Source: Streptomyces minutiscleroticus
Lineage (GTDB): Bacteria > Actinomycetota > Actinomycetes > Streptomycetales > Streptomycetaceae
Assembly: GCF_014650875.1 (NCBI RefSeq)
Contig: NZ_BMVU01000017.1
Span: 80,998 to 144,997 of the forward strand
Direction of reading: 5' to 3'
Length of the DNA stretch: 64,000 bases
The notes beneath the pieces were generated by a model. It was not told where the DNA came from and made no database searches. It saw only the letters and a program-made list of their open reading frames with translations. Made by a program: the position numbers and the translations under genes. Positions 1 to 7,984 of the stretch are shown here, piece by piece (within the stretch, counting starts at the first letter, position 1; each line of letters starts with the position of its first letter).

Positions 1-128
1 GCCGCGACCGTTTCGGCGGCGCGTCGGAGGCGGCGATAGGACACGTTCCCGGCGGGCAGTTCGACGGCCGCCGCCTGCGGGTGGCGGCCGGCCGCGGTGG
101 CGAACATCCGGTACAGGCTGTCGCTCAC
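1..128 (-). CDS. NRPS adenylation protein, N-terminal fragment
   Basis: Only the first about 42 codons are in the window; the gene runs off the left edge. The start is the GTG at 128, overlapping the carrier-protein stop codon by 4 bases (GTGA), which suggests translational coupling. The peptide has the classic opening of an AMP-binding domain: a segment reading LYRMFATAAGRHPQAAAVE followed by a VSYRRLRRAAE stretch, corresponding to the usual 'F..QA..TPDA.A......TY.EL...A' pattern. Such domains activate an amino acid as its adenylate and load it on a PCP. The free-standing order C, PCP, A (three separate genes) is unusual, because these domains are normally fused. The specificity residues lie outside the window, so no substrate can be given. 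Confidence 0.75.
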   Translation of the reverse strand, partial: MSDSLYRMFATAAGRHPQAAAVELPAGNVSYRRLRRAAETVA

Positions 129-376
129 AGGCCACCTGCCAGGAGCTGTGTCTGGGCGCGCACCGTAGGGTGCCGGAACAGGTCGGTGGCGCGCAGGCCA
201 CCGCCGCTGGGCAGCTCGTTGAGCTGTTCCCACAGCAGCAGCAACAGCAGCGAGTTCCCTCCGGCGTCGAAGAAGCCCACGTCGAGCGGTACGACGTCCG
301 CGTCCACGCCGAGTGTCTCGGCCCAGGCGTCCCGGACCGCGCCGAGCAGACCGTCCCGGTCGTCCTCTCTCACCAC
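125..376 (-). CDS. Free-standing peptidyl carrier protein (83 aa)
   Basis: This is a small stand-alone thiolation protein. The phosphopantetheine attachment motif GGNSL is visible, with the serine near residue 42, preceded by FFDA as in NRPS carrier domains. I chose the GTG at 376 because a strong ribosome binding site (AAAGGAGG) lies just upstream; the open frame itself extends much further as a shadow of the condensation gene. It starts 29 bases after the condensation gene stops and overlaps the adenylation gene start by 4 bases, so C, PCP and A form one transcription unit. It should hold the aminoacyl or peptidyl intermediate as a thioester for the neighbouring C and A proteins. The run of six leucines after the serine is slightly odd but fits helix 2 of the fold. 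Confidence 0.85.
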   Translation of the reverse strand: MVREDDRDGLLGAVRDAWAETLGVDADVVPLDVGFFDAGGNSLLLLLLWEQLNELPSGGGLRATDLFRHPTVRAQTQLLAGGL

Positions 377-405
377 TTCTTGTCCTCCTTTCGTCTCGTG
401 TTCCG

Positions 406-1776
406 TCACTTCATGGCCTCCTGTGAAATCACTGCCGACACCCGGGTTCGCGGGGCGGCGGTCACCGCGTCGAGCAGCCGCTCGTAGTGCGCGGCGGCTT
501 GCGCGATCGTGGTGGCGTCGAACAGATCGCGGTCGTACTCCCAGATGAATTCGATGTCCCGTTGCCGCTGCGGCCCGCGCCCTACGGCGGTCTGTTCCGC
601 GTACGGGATCGCGATGACGTTCAGGTCGGCCTTGGCGCTGCCGTTGGTGAGGCCGGGGGTCACAACCGCGGTGAGACCCGGCATGCTGACCGGGCGCAGG
701 GGTGCGTCGTGGAAGGAGAACAGCACCTCGCTGAAGGGTTGCCGGCCCGGCACCCGCGGTGGACGCAGAGCAGTGACCACGCGGTCGAAAGGGATGTCCT
801 GGTGCGCCAGGGCGCCGAACGTGGCGTCGCGGACCCGGTCGAGCAGTTCGGCGAAGGTGGGGTCGCCCCGCAGGTCGGCCCTGAGGGCCACCGTGTTGAC
901 GATCATGCCGAGCAGCCGGTGGGTCTCGGGTCGGCTCCGGCCCGCCATTCCCGACCCGACGCAGAAGTCCTTCTGTCCCGACCAGTGGTGCAGCAGCACC
1001 TCGAAGGCGGCGAGCATCACCGTGAACAGGGAGACGCGCTGCTGTCTGGCCAGGGCACGTGCCCGGTCGGCGAGGTGTGCCGGGACGGTGAACCGGGGCG
1101 CGTCGCCGAGGAAGCGGCGCTTGGGGGTGCGAGGGTGGTCGGTGGGCAGGTCGAGATACGGCGGCATACCGTCGAGCTGCCGTTTCCAGTAGGCGAGCTG
1201 TGCCTCGGCCTCGGGTCCCTCGAGCCATGCCCGCTGCCGGGCCGCGAAATCGGCGAACTGCGGTGGCGCATCGGGCATCGGCGGTGAACCGCCGGTGACG
1301 TGGGCGGCGTACAGGGCGCACAGTTCCTCGACGAAGACGTTGAACGCCCAGCCGTCGTGAATCAGATGGTGCTCCAGGTGGAGCAGGACGGTCCGGTCCT
1401 CGGCGAGCCGCAGCAGCCGCCAGCGCACCAGGGGCAGGCGGTCCACGGGCAGGTCCGTGGCGATGGCCTCGTCGATCGCCGCCCGCGCCGCCGTCTCGGG
1501 GTCGGCCGCATCGCGCAGGTCGTCGACGGGGAGTTCGACCGGGTGCGGCGGGTGCACCAGTTGCCGGGGGCCTGCGGGGCCGTCGGTGAAGGTCGTGCGG
1601 TAGATCTCGTGCCGACGCACGACGTCGGTCAGGGCACGGGCGAGAGCTGTGGTGTCGAGTCTCCCGACGAGGTCGATCCGTGCCTGGAACTGGTAGGCAC
1701 GGATGCCCGGATTGAGCCGCTCGACGAACAACAGCCGCTCCTGCGAGCACGACAGAGGTGCGTGCCAGTCGCTCAT
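406..1776 (-). CDS. Free-standing NRPS condensation domain protein
   Basis: This 456-aa protein is a single condensation domain. The catalytic motif HHLIHDG is at about residues 136-142 (HHxxxDG family signature), followed by a C-terminal half with the IPFDRVV and related late C-domain motifs. It forms amide (or occasionally ester) bonds between two carrier-bound substrates. I placed the start at the ATG at 1776; an ATG at 1788 in the same frame is also possible and neither has an ideal ribosome binding site. The gene is divergent from the MFS exporter at 1853, leaving about 76 bases for two promoters. Together with the carrier and adenylation genes downstream it forms a dissected NRPS module. 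Whether it joins amino acid to polyketide or condenses a free amine cannot be told from sequence alone. Confidence 0.9.
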   Translation of the reverse strand: MSDWHAPLSCSQERLLFVERLNPGIRAYQFQARIDLVGRLDTTALARALTDVVRRHEIYRTTFTDGPAGPRQLVHPPHPVELPVDDLRDAADPETAARAAIDEAIATDLPVDRLPLVRWRLLRLAEDRTVLLHLEHHLIHDGWAFNVFVEELCALYAAHVTGGSPPMPDAPPQFADFAARQRAWLEGPEAEAQLAYWKRQLDGMPPYLDLPTDHPRTPKRRFLGDAPRFTVPAHLADRARALARQQRVSLFTVMLAAFEVLLHHWSGQKDFCVGSGMAGRSRPETHRLLGMIVNTVALRADLRGDPTFAELLDRVRDATFGALAHQDIPFDRVVTALRPPRVPGRQPFSEVLFSFHDAPLRPVSMPGLTAVVTPGLTNGSAKADLNVIAIPYAEQTAVGRGPQRQRDIEFIWEYDRDLFDATTIAQAAAHYERLLDAVTAAPRTRVSAVISQEAMK

Positions 1777-1852
1777 GTCCGAATCCATTTCATGCTCGTG
1801 ACGCCGGCACGGCCGATCACTACTGTGAGGTCTTCGTGCCGACGAAGGGTGT

Positions 1853-3148
1853 GTGACCTGCGTGTCCGCCAAGCAGGGAAGCGACGACGGGCAGGGAGCC
1901 GCCCGCCGTGGGGGTGTTTGGCGTGTGCCTGACTTTCAGCGGTTGTGGGCCGCGCAGTCGATCAGTGAGACGGGCACCCAGATCGGCCAGCTCGCCGTGC
2001 CGCTGCTTGCCATCGGTGCGCTGGACGCGTCCGCCACCGAGCTCGGCTTCCTCAGCGGTGCCCGCATGCTGCCGTTCCTGGTGCTCGCCCTGCCCGCGGG
2101 CGCGTTGCTGGACCGGATCCGCCGGCTGCCGGTCCTCGTGGTCTCCGATGTGTGCCGGGCGCTGCTCCTGGCGAGCGTGCCCGTGGCGTACGCCTTGGAC
2201 CTGCTCACGTTCGTCCAGCTGTATCTCGCCGTCCTGCTCGTCGGCGTCTTCACCGTGGCGTTCGATGTCGCCTACCAGAGCTATCTGCCCACGCTGGTGA
2301 GGCGCGAGGACCTCGCCGACGCCAACGCCAGGCTGACCGCCAGCGCCTCGGCGGCCGAGTTGGCCGGCCCGGCCGCTGCCGGTGTCCTGGCCGGGCTGCT
2401 GGGCGCGGCCGCGACCGTGCTGCTGGACGCCCTCAGCTTCCTCGTCTCGGGCCTGCTCTGCCGTGCCGTCCGGCACCGCGAGCCCGCACCGGAGCCCTCC
2501 GCCGGGGTTCGGAGGTCGCTGCGCAAGGAGGTGGGCGAGGGACTCGGCTTCGTGCTGCGCCACCCCGTCCTGCGCGCCGTGGCGGGCTGCGCCGCCCTGC
2601 TCAACCTCGGTTCGTCGATGCTGACGGTGCTGGTGACGCTGTACATGGTGCGTGAGCTGCACTACTCCTCCACCATGGTCGGCGTGATCTTCTCCTTGGG
2701 CGGGGCGGGATTGCTGGGCGGTGCGCTGTGCGCGGGCCGCGTCATCGACCGTCTGGGCTACGGTCGTTCCATCACCCTCGGCTCCGTGCTGTGCGGTGTC
2801 GGCCTGGCGGTGATGCCGCTGGCCTCGCCGGAGCTGAGCCTTCCGTTCCTGCTCGGTGGTCAGCTTCTGTTCGGCTTCGGCGTTCCGCTTTTCAACATCG
2901 CCCAGGTGACGCTGCGGCAGGCCCTCACCCCCGATCGACTGCGTGGGCGGATGAATGCGTCCATGCGGTTCGTGATCTGGAGCGTGATCGCGGTCGGCGG
3001 TCCCGTCGCGGGTCTGCTCGCCGAGACCATCGGCATGCGCGGGGCGATCGTCGTCGCGGCGGCCACCGGTGCCCTCGCCTGGCCGGCGTTGGTGGTCTCC
3101 CCCGTTCCGGCACTGCGCCGGCTGCCGCAGGTGCCCGAGCCGACCTGA
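1853..3148 (+). CDS. MFS exporter
   Basis: This 431-aa hydrophobic protein has about 12 membrane segments and the layout of the enterobactin-exporter/MFS_3 type. After an N-terminal basic stretch, 'FQRLWAAQSISETGTQIG' opens TM1, and the loop between TM2 and TM3 carries DRIRRLPVL. It probably exports the product of the flanking NRPS/PKS genes or gives self-protection. The GTG at 1853 follows AAGG closely; the GTG at 1862, giving MSAKQG, is an alternative. It is the only rightward gene in the first 14 kb and splits the leftward biosynthetic genes into two transcription units. It converges with the AT gene, with only 5 bases between the stops. Confidence 0.85.
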   Translation: MTCVSAKQGSDDGQGAARRGGVWRVPDFQRLWAAQSISETGTQIGQLAVPLLAIGALDASATELGFLSGARMLPFLVLALPAGALLDRIRRLPVLVVSDVCRALLLASVPVAYALDLLTFVQLYLAVLLVGVFTVAFDVAYQSYLPTLVRREDLADANARLTASASAAELAGPAAAGVLAGLLGAAATVLLDALSFLVSGLLCRAVRHREPAPEPSAGVRRSLRKEVGEGLGFVLRHPVLRAVAGCAALLNLGSSMLTVLVTLYMVRELHYSSTMVGVIFSLGGAGLLGGALCAGRVIDRLGYGRSITLGSVLCGVGLAVMPLASPELSLPFLLGGQLLFGFGVPLFNIAQVTLRQALTPDRLRGRMNASMRFVIWSVIAVGGPVAGLLAETIGMRGAIVVAAATGALAWPALVVSPVPALRRLPQVPEPT

Positions 3149-3153
3149 CACGC

Positions 3154-4476
3154 TCACGGCACTGCCACCTGTCGCCAGTCGATCTCCGCGCCGGCTGCCC
3201 AGAGCTGTCCCAGCGCGGTGAGCAGAAGCTCCGGTTCCGGACGGCTCTCGAAGACGCCCGGCAGCGTCTGCACGACAGACGCCGCCGCGGGCGGCCGGTC
3301 CGGGTGCTGCAGGGCGAGTCCGGACAGTGTCCGGCCCGGTCCCAGCTCCACCAGGAGCGGTCCGGGCAGCCGCCAGATCTCGGCCGCTTGGTCGACGAAC
3401 CGGATCGCCCGGCTCAGCTGCCTCGCCCAGTAGCCGGGGCTGGTCGCCTCCTCGGTGCGCAACCAGGTCCCGGTCACGCTCGACAGCAAGGGCAGTGCGG
3501 GTGGCCGCAGCGGGAGCGTGTCGAGCAGCCTCTCCAGGGGGCCGGTGAGCGGCCGGGCCATCGGCGAGTGGAACGCGTGCGTTGTGGCCAGGCGCCGGCA
3601 GGCAAGACCGTGTGCGATCAGCTCCTGTGCGGTCTGCTCGATCGCCCCGACCGGCCCCGACAGCACGGTCTGCGCGGGACCGTTCAGTGCGGCGAGCGAC
3701 ACCGGCCCGCGGGCGTACCGTGCGAGCTGCTCGGGTCCGGCCATGACGGCGAGCATGGCCCCAGAGGGCAGCTCCTCCATCAGCCGGGCCCGCCGGGTGA
3801 CCAGCCGCAGCGCGGGCTCGAGGGGAAGCACCCCCGCGACGCCGGCCGCGGCCAGCTCGCCGATGCTGTACCCGGCCAGCGCCGCCGGAGGCGCCCCGAG
3901 CGCGCCCAGAGCGCGGGCCAGCGCGTACTGCAACGCGAACATGAGCGGTTGCGCCAGGACCGTACGGTGGATCTCCTGCGCCTCTTCACGGCGGTCGTAG
4001 AGCGCGGCGAGGCCGGCCGGAGCCGAGCCCGTGCGGGCCGGATCTGCGGATGCGTCCGGTGGGAACAGCACCGGCCGCAGGTTCAGGTCGTGTTCGGCGC
4101 TCAACAGGTCGAAGCAGCGGTCGAGTTCGCTGCGGAACGCAGGAACGCACTGGTAGAGGCCGGCACCAAGCCCGGTGTACTGGTCGCCGACGCCGGCGAA
4201 CAGAAACACGCGGGACGTGCGGTCGGCAGGGCCGGTGGTGAAGACCCGACGTGGATCGCGCCTGCGCAGTCGGCGGGCCGCGTCGGTCGGTGTGCTCGCG
4301 GCGACCGTGCGGCACAGGGACCGCCGGACCACGCGCGCCGTGTCCGGGACCGCCGGTAGACGGGCGAACCCGGTGTCGTCCAGGCCCTCCAGGGTTGTCA
4401 CCAGCTCGTCGGTGGCCCTCTCCAGTTCCTCATGCGTCGGCGCGGTCAGCGTGAGCAGGCGCGCCGGCCCCGTCAC
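3154..4476 (-). CDS. Discrete acyltransferase (trans-AT)
   Basis: This 440-aa protein is an AT domain with an N-terminal linker. The nucleophile motif is AGYSIGE, with Ser at about residue 204, and the second signature HAFH is at about 300-303. HAFH is the malonyl-type form in ordinary modular ATs, whereas methylmalonyl ATs usually read YASH. The usual GHS is GYS here. The start is the GTG at 4476, which overlaps the upstream ligase stop by 4 bases. As a free AT beside an extender-unit set and a KS protein with a dead AT, its likely job is to move an unusual carrier-bound extender (proposed aminomalonyl) to the ACP of the 8712-11264 protein. A proofreading acyl hydrolase or plain malonyl transferase is the alternative. 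Confidence 0.88.
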   Translation of the reverse strand: MTGPARLLTLTAPTHEELERATDELVTTLEGLDDTGFARLPAVPDTARVVRRSLCRTVAASTPTDAARRLRRRDPRRVFTTGPADRTSRVFLFAGVGDQYTGLGAGLYQCVPAFRSELDRCFDLLSAEHDLNLRPVLFPPDASADPARTGSAPAGLAALYDRREEAQEIHRTVLAQPLMFALQYALARALGALGAPPAALAGYSIGELAAAGVAGVLPLEPALRLVTRRARLMEELPSGAMLAVMAGPEQLARYARGPVSLAALNGPAQTVLSGPVGAIEQTAQELIAHGLACRRLATTHAFHSPMARPLTGPLERLLDTLPLRPPALPLLSSVTGTWLRTEEATSPGYWARQLSRAIRFVDQAAEIWRLPGPLLVELGPGRTLSGLALQHPDRPPAAASVVQTLPGVFESRPEPELLLTALGQLWAAGAEIDWRQVAVP

Positions 4477-5675
4477 GGGGCCACCGCCGCGCGCACGTCC
4501 TTGGGCCAGCCGCGCGCGTCCACACCGTGTCGGCACAGGAATGCGTAGGCGAGCCGTTCCAGGCCGAACCCCGCGCAGCCGCTGAAGACGGGTTCGCCCG
4601 TCTCGCCGGTGATGGCGAACGCCTTCGCGAAGTGCTGCTCGTGGTAGTTGAACGAGCCGACGGCGACGTCGCGTCCACCGTCCGCGTCGTCCAAGGGCAG
4701 CCGCAGCTCGTACTTCAGTTTCAGCAGCCGCTGGGACCAGGAGCGCTCCGTCGTGCCTTCCCCGAGGAAGAAGGGGTCACCGGCGACTTCGCACCGGCCG
4801 CCCAGTCCGAGGGACTCCATCAGGGCGTAAGTGCGTTCCATCAGCCTGCTGCGGCAGTCGAGGACGAAGTCCACCGGGCCCAGGAACACGACCTCGCGGA
4901 TCGTGAAGTCCCACAGGCGCTCCAGTGAACGGTGGTACCGGGACTCGTGCCGGAACGACTTCCCGCGCGAGGTCACCACCAGCGACGGCGCCGGCAGCGA
5001 TCCGTCCGCGTACTGGTGGTATGTGTGGAAGCACATCGTCGGCGGCAGACAGTGGTCGACCCCGCCGCCGTGCGCGCGCAGGCCCTCCGACAGGGTGGCC
5101 GCACCGCGGCCGGCCCGCCCCATGGTGTCCAGGAAACCGCGATAGCTGTCCACGTCGCCGTGCAGCCGGGACACGAACATCAGCAGTTGCGGAAAGGACT
5201 CGGCGTAACCGGTACGGAGCAGCGCGTCGGCCGGGAGCAGCGTGGGATAGCGGAATTCCTGCGCCGTGAACTCTGCCGCGGCCACGTCTCTGAGCCGTGC
5301 GTCGAGATGGTCCATCAGCGACAGGACCGGTTCGCCGACGGCGATCTGTCCCGGCCCGGACTCCGTGGCGGCGCCCATGGCCAGCAGTTCGTCGAACACG
5401 TCCCGTACCGGACCGGACGCGTCGGCGTGCCAGACCACTGCCGGCGCGGTCCTGCGCTGGCCCAGCACGTCACTCGCCACGATCACGTCCAGCTTGCGGC
5501 CGAGGTCCACCGGGTCGGTGGCGCGCGCCGCCAAGGTCACGTCGACGGCCGTGACCGCATCGCCTGAGGTGACCATGGAGAAGCCGGTGATCGCGTCCGA
5601 GGTGAAGTAGATCCGCCGGGCCAGTTCGTCGGCCAGGTCCAAGGGCACCGGCGTGGCCAAGGGAATCCTGGTCAT
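4473..5675 (-). CDS. Class II aaRS-like amino acid:[carrier protein] ligase
   Basis: This 400-aa protein resembles the catalytic core of atypical seryl-tRNA synthetases that lack the tRNA-binding arm. Class II signatures are visible: a motif 2-like stretch around FRHES (residues 241-245) and a motif 3-like GFGLERLAYAF at about 369-379. The set Cys215, Glu244 and Cys367 matches the Cys-Glu-Cys zinc site known in amino acid:carrier-protein ligases, which activate glycine or alanine and transfer it to phosphopantetheine. The start is the ATG at 5675, overlapping the dehydrogenase stop by 4 bases. Because an ACP gene and two acyl dehydrogenase genes are adjacent, I infer that it loads an amino acid, most plausibly serine, onto the 93-aa ACP. 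Substrate specificity is not visible from sequence. Confidence 0.85.
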   Translation of the reverse strand: MTRIPLATPVPLDLADELARRIYFTSDAITGFSMVTSGDAVTAVDVTLAARATDPVDLGRKLDVIVASDVLGQRRTAPAVVWHADASGPVRDVFDELLAMGAATESGPGQIAVGEPVLSLMDHLDARLRDVAAAEFTAQEFRYPTLLPADALLRTGYAESFPQLLMFVSRLHGDVDSYRGFLDTMGRAGRGAATLSEGLRAHGGGVDHCLPPTMCFHTYHQYADGSLPAPSLVVTSRGKSFRHESRYHRSLERLWDFTIREVVFLGPVDFVLDCRSRLMERTYALMESLGLGGRCEVAGDPFFLGEGTTERSWSQRLLKLKYELRLPLDDADGGRDVAVGSFNYHEQHFAKAFAITGETGEPVFSGCAGFGLERLAYAFLCRHGVDARGWPKDVRAAVAP

Positions 5676-6853
5676 CGCGGTTCGCCTCCCGACAGTGCGC
5701 CCCGCACGCCCAGCAGTTCGGCGAGGATGCCGCGCTGGACGGCGTTGGTTCCCGCGTAGACGGGGCCGCCGAGGGCGTCCCGCAGTTCCCGTTCGATTCC
5801 GTCGTCGGCCAGGTAGCCGCGCGCTCCGTGTACGTCGACCGCTCCCATGGCCGTCTGTACCAGGCTCTCGCTGATGAAGATTTTCGCCATCGTGGCCTCC
5901 GGCAGCGCCAGCCGGCCTTCCCGCTTCAGCCACCCCACCCGGTACAGCAGCAGGCGTGCCAGCTCCAGGCGGATCTTCATGTCCGCGATCGGGTGGGAGA
6001 CCGCCTGGAACGTCCCGATGCTCCGGCGGAACTGATGCCGGGAGTTGGCGTGGCGCACCGAGGTCTCCAGCAGCCGCTCCATGGCTCCCACGTGGGCGGC
6101 GAACATGAAGGACCGCTCCCACTCGATGGCCGAGGTGAAGATGTGGTATCCGGCGCCCTCCCGGCCCAGCAGGTGCGAAGCGGGCACGGGTGTGCCGTCG
6201 AACTCGACGACGCCCATGGGCGTGCTGCGCAGTCCCATCTTCGGCAGCTCGCGTGCCTTGACGACTCCGGGCATGTCGCTGGTCACCAAGAACGCCGACA
6301 GCTGGTCCTGCGCGCGGGCAGCGCCGTCTCCGGTCCGTGCGAAGGCGACGAAGACGTCGGCGACCGGTCCGTTGCTGATGAAGCACTTGCCGCCGTGCAG
6401 CCGGTAGCCGTCCCCCTCGCGCCGCGCGGTCGTGGTCATGCTGAGGACATCCGAGCCGGCCTCGGGTTCGGACAGCGCCTGGGCGCCGATGAGGGTGCCC
6501 GCACTGAGCTGCGGCAGGAAGCGGCGCTTCTGCTCCTCGGTGCCGTGCAGCAGCAGATGGATCACGCAGGCCCACAGGTGGTTGTTGACGGCGAACACCA
6601 GTCCGTTGTCGCGGCACCCGTAGCCGAGCGCCTCCAGGGCGATGATCGTGGTCAGCGGGTCCAGGCCGCGCCCGCCGTACTCCCGGGGCACCGGCCAGCC
6701 CAGCACTCCGAAGTCGGCGCACCGCCGCCAGTCCTCCCGGGGAAAGTCGGCGGAGCGGTCGTGGGCGGCCGCGTCGCGGCCGAGTTCTTCGCGGGCGAAC
6801 TCGACGATCTCCTTGCGGAGTCGCTGTTGCTCCTCGGTCAGTTCGAAGTCCAT
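5672..6853 (-). CDS. Acyl-CoA/acyl-ACP dehydrogenase
   Basis: This 393-aa flavoprotein is of the ordinary acyl-CoA dehydrogenase family. It opens with DFELTEEQQRLRKEIVEFAR, and the FAD/substrate motif ALSEPEAGSD and the C-terminal GxxYAGTNAVQRGILAE segment are visible. Homologues in extender-unit pathways (FkbI for methoxymalonyl-ACP, ZmaI for aminomalonyl-ACP) oxidise carrier-bound substrates. The start is the ATG at 6853, inside the end of the ACP gene (16-base overlap), so the pair is translationally coupled. By analogy it would carry out the second oxidation, from a 3-oxo intermediate to the malonyl-type carboxylate. That step is inferred from context and not readable from the sequence. 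Confidence 0.88.
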   Translation of the reverse strand: MDFELTEEQQRLRKEIVEFAREELGRDAAAHDRSADFPREDWRRCADFGVLGWPVPREYGGRGLDPLTTIIALEALGYGCRDNGLVFAVNNHLWACVIHLLLHGTEEQKRRFLPQLSAGTLIGAQALSEPEAGSDVLSMTTTARREGDGYRLHGGKCFISNGPVADVFVAFARTGDGAARAQDQLSAFLVTSDMPGVVKARELPKMGLRSTPMGVVEFDGTPVPASHLLGREGAGYHIFTSAIEWERSFMFAAHVGAMERLLETSVRHANSRHQFRRSIGTFQAVSHPIADMKIRLELARLLLYRVGWLKREGRLALPEATMAKIFISESLVQTAMGAVDVHGARGYLADDGIERELRDALGGPVYAGTNAVQRGILAELLGVRGALSGGEPR

Positions 6854-7119
6854 GCGGCGCCTCCCGCCGAGACCCGCCGGTCCGTCACGAACGCCGTGAT
6901 CGCGTTCACCGACCAGAAGTTCGTGGAGTCGAGGTCCTTGTCGTCCACCCGGAGGCCGAAGGCCCGTTCGATCCACAGCAGCATCTGCACGGCGAAGAGC
7001 GAGTTCACGTACCCGCCGGCGAACAGGTCCTCGTCGTCGTCCAGGGGTTCGCCGTGCACGTGCCTCAGGATGAAGTCGCGTATCAGGCGCTTGTCGTCCT
7101 CGATCGTGTTCTCAGCCAT
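6838..7119 (-). CDS. Acyl carrier protein for extender-unit assembly
   Basis: This is a 93-aa stand-alone carrier protein. The phosphopantetheine motif reads GGYVNSLFAVQ, with Ser at about residue 40, which is typical of FkbJ/ZmaH-type ACPs dedicated to extender units and differs from the LGGDSL of the PKS ACP in this cluster. It is preceded by an acidic helix and followed by helix 3 with FWSVNAI. It lies between the two dehydrogenase genes, overlapping the hydroxyacyl dehydrogenase by 8 bases and the acyl dehydrogenase by 16. It is the probable scaffold on which the ligase product is oxidised. Confidence 0.9.
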   Translation of the reverse strand: MAENTIEDDKRLIRDFILRHVHGEPLDDDEDLFAGGYVNSLFAVQMLLWIERAFGLRVDDKDLDSTNFWSVNAITAFVTDRRVSAGGAAWTSN

Positions 7120-7984
7120 GGTGTGCCTCTCCGAATCCGTAGGAATGGAAGCCCTGTTCCGTCTTCCTGCCGAGCAGTCCTGCGTCGACCAGCCGGCGCA
7201 GCAGCGGGCAGGGGCGGTACTTGGGGTCGTTGAACTCCTCGTGGAGGACCTGGAGCGACAGCAGGACGGTGTCCAGCCCGATGAGGTCGGCGGTCTCCAG
7301 AGGGCCCATCGTGTGCCCGAAGCACTCCTTGAACAGCCGGTCGACGTCGCGGGGGGTGGAGACTCCTTCGTGGACCAGGAACATGGCCTCGTTGAGGGTG
7401 AGCATCGCCACCCGGTTGGTCACAAAGCCCGGGGAGTCCGCCACGACGACATGCCGCCGTCCCGCCCCCTCCAGCAGTGCCCGCGTGTGCGCCAGGGTCG
7501 CGTCCGAGGTGTGGTGGCCGCGGATCACCTCGACCGTGGGTTTGAGCGGAGCCGGGTTCATGAAGTGCGTCCCGATCACCCGGTCGGGCCGGCCGGTGGC
7601 CGAGGCGACCCGGGTGATGGGGATCGCGGAGGTGTTGACGCCGAAGGGCACCTCGGGCCGGCACAGCGCGTCGAGTTCGCCGTAGAGCGGGCGCTTGACC
7701 GCCCAGTCCTCGGTGACCATCTCGAAGACGTAATCCGCACTGCGGAGATGTTCCAGGTCGGTGGTGAACCGGATGCGGCCGAGAACTTCCTGCGGCGGGC
7801 GGGACTTGGTCCCCGGGCGGACCAGCGGTGTGAGTCGTACGCTCGTGTCGATGCCGGTGCGTGCGGACTCGAGTGCGTGCTCCGCGATGTCCACGAGAAC
7901 GACCTCGTGCCCGTGCTCGGCGAAGAGCTGTGCCACGCCGCTGCCCATGGTGCCGGCGCCCACGACGCCTATGCGGTCCACCAT
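7112..7984 (-). CDS. 3-Hydroxyacyl-CoA dehydrogenase family enzyme
   Basis: This 290-aa NAD-dependent dehydrogenase starts with a Rossmann motif (GVVGAGTMGSGVAQ) and has the NTSAIPITRVA and GTHFMNPAPLKPTVE signatures of the 3-hydroxybutyryl-CoA dehydrogenase family. The start is the ATG at 7984, with AAGGAGG 4 bases upstream. Homologues FkbK (methoxymalonyl) and ZmaG (amino- and hydroxymalonyl) oxidise the hydroxyl of a carrier-bound 3-carbon acyl group. Here the inferred substrate is seryl-ACP, oxidised to the aldehyde level. The gene overlaps both the thioesterase gene upstream and the ACP gene downstream. Confidence 0.9.
   Translation of the reverse strand: MVDRIGVVGAGTMGSGVAQLFAEHGHEVVLVDIAEHALESARTGIDTSVRLTPLVRPGTKSRPPQEVLGRIRFTTDLEHLRSADYVFEMVTEDWAVKRPLYGELDALCRPEVPFGVNTSAIPITRVASATGRPDRVIGTHFMNPAPLKPTVEVIRGHHTSDATLAHTRALLEGAGRRHVVVADSPGFVTNRVAMLTLNEAMFLVHEGVSTPRDVDRLFKECFGHTMGPLETADLIGLDTVLLSLQVLHEEFNDPKYRPCPLLRRLVDAGLLGRKTEQGFHSYGFGEAHHG

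Noticed and set aside
1820..3157. 445-codon frame antisense to the MFS gene
   Set aside because: Gln/His/Gly-rich translation without domain; the MFS frame has 12 membrane segments.
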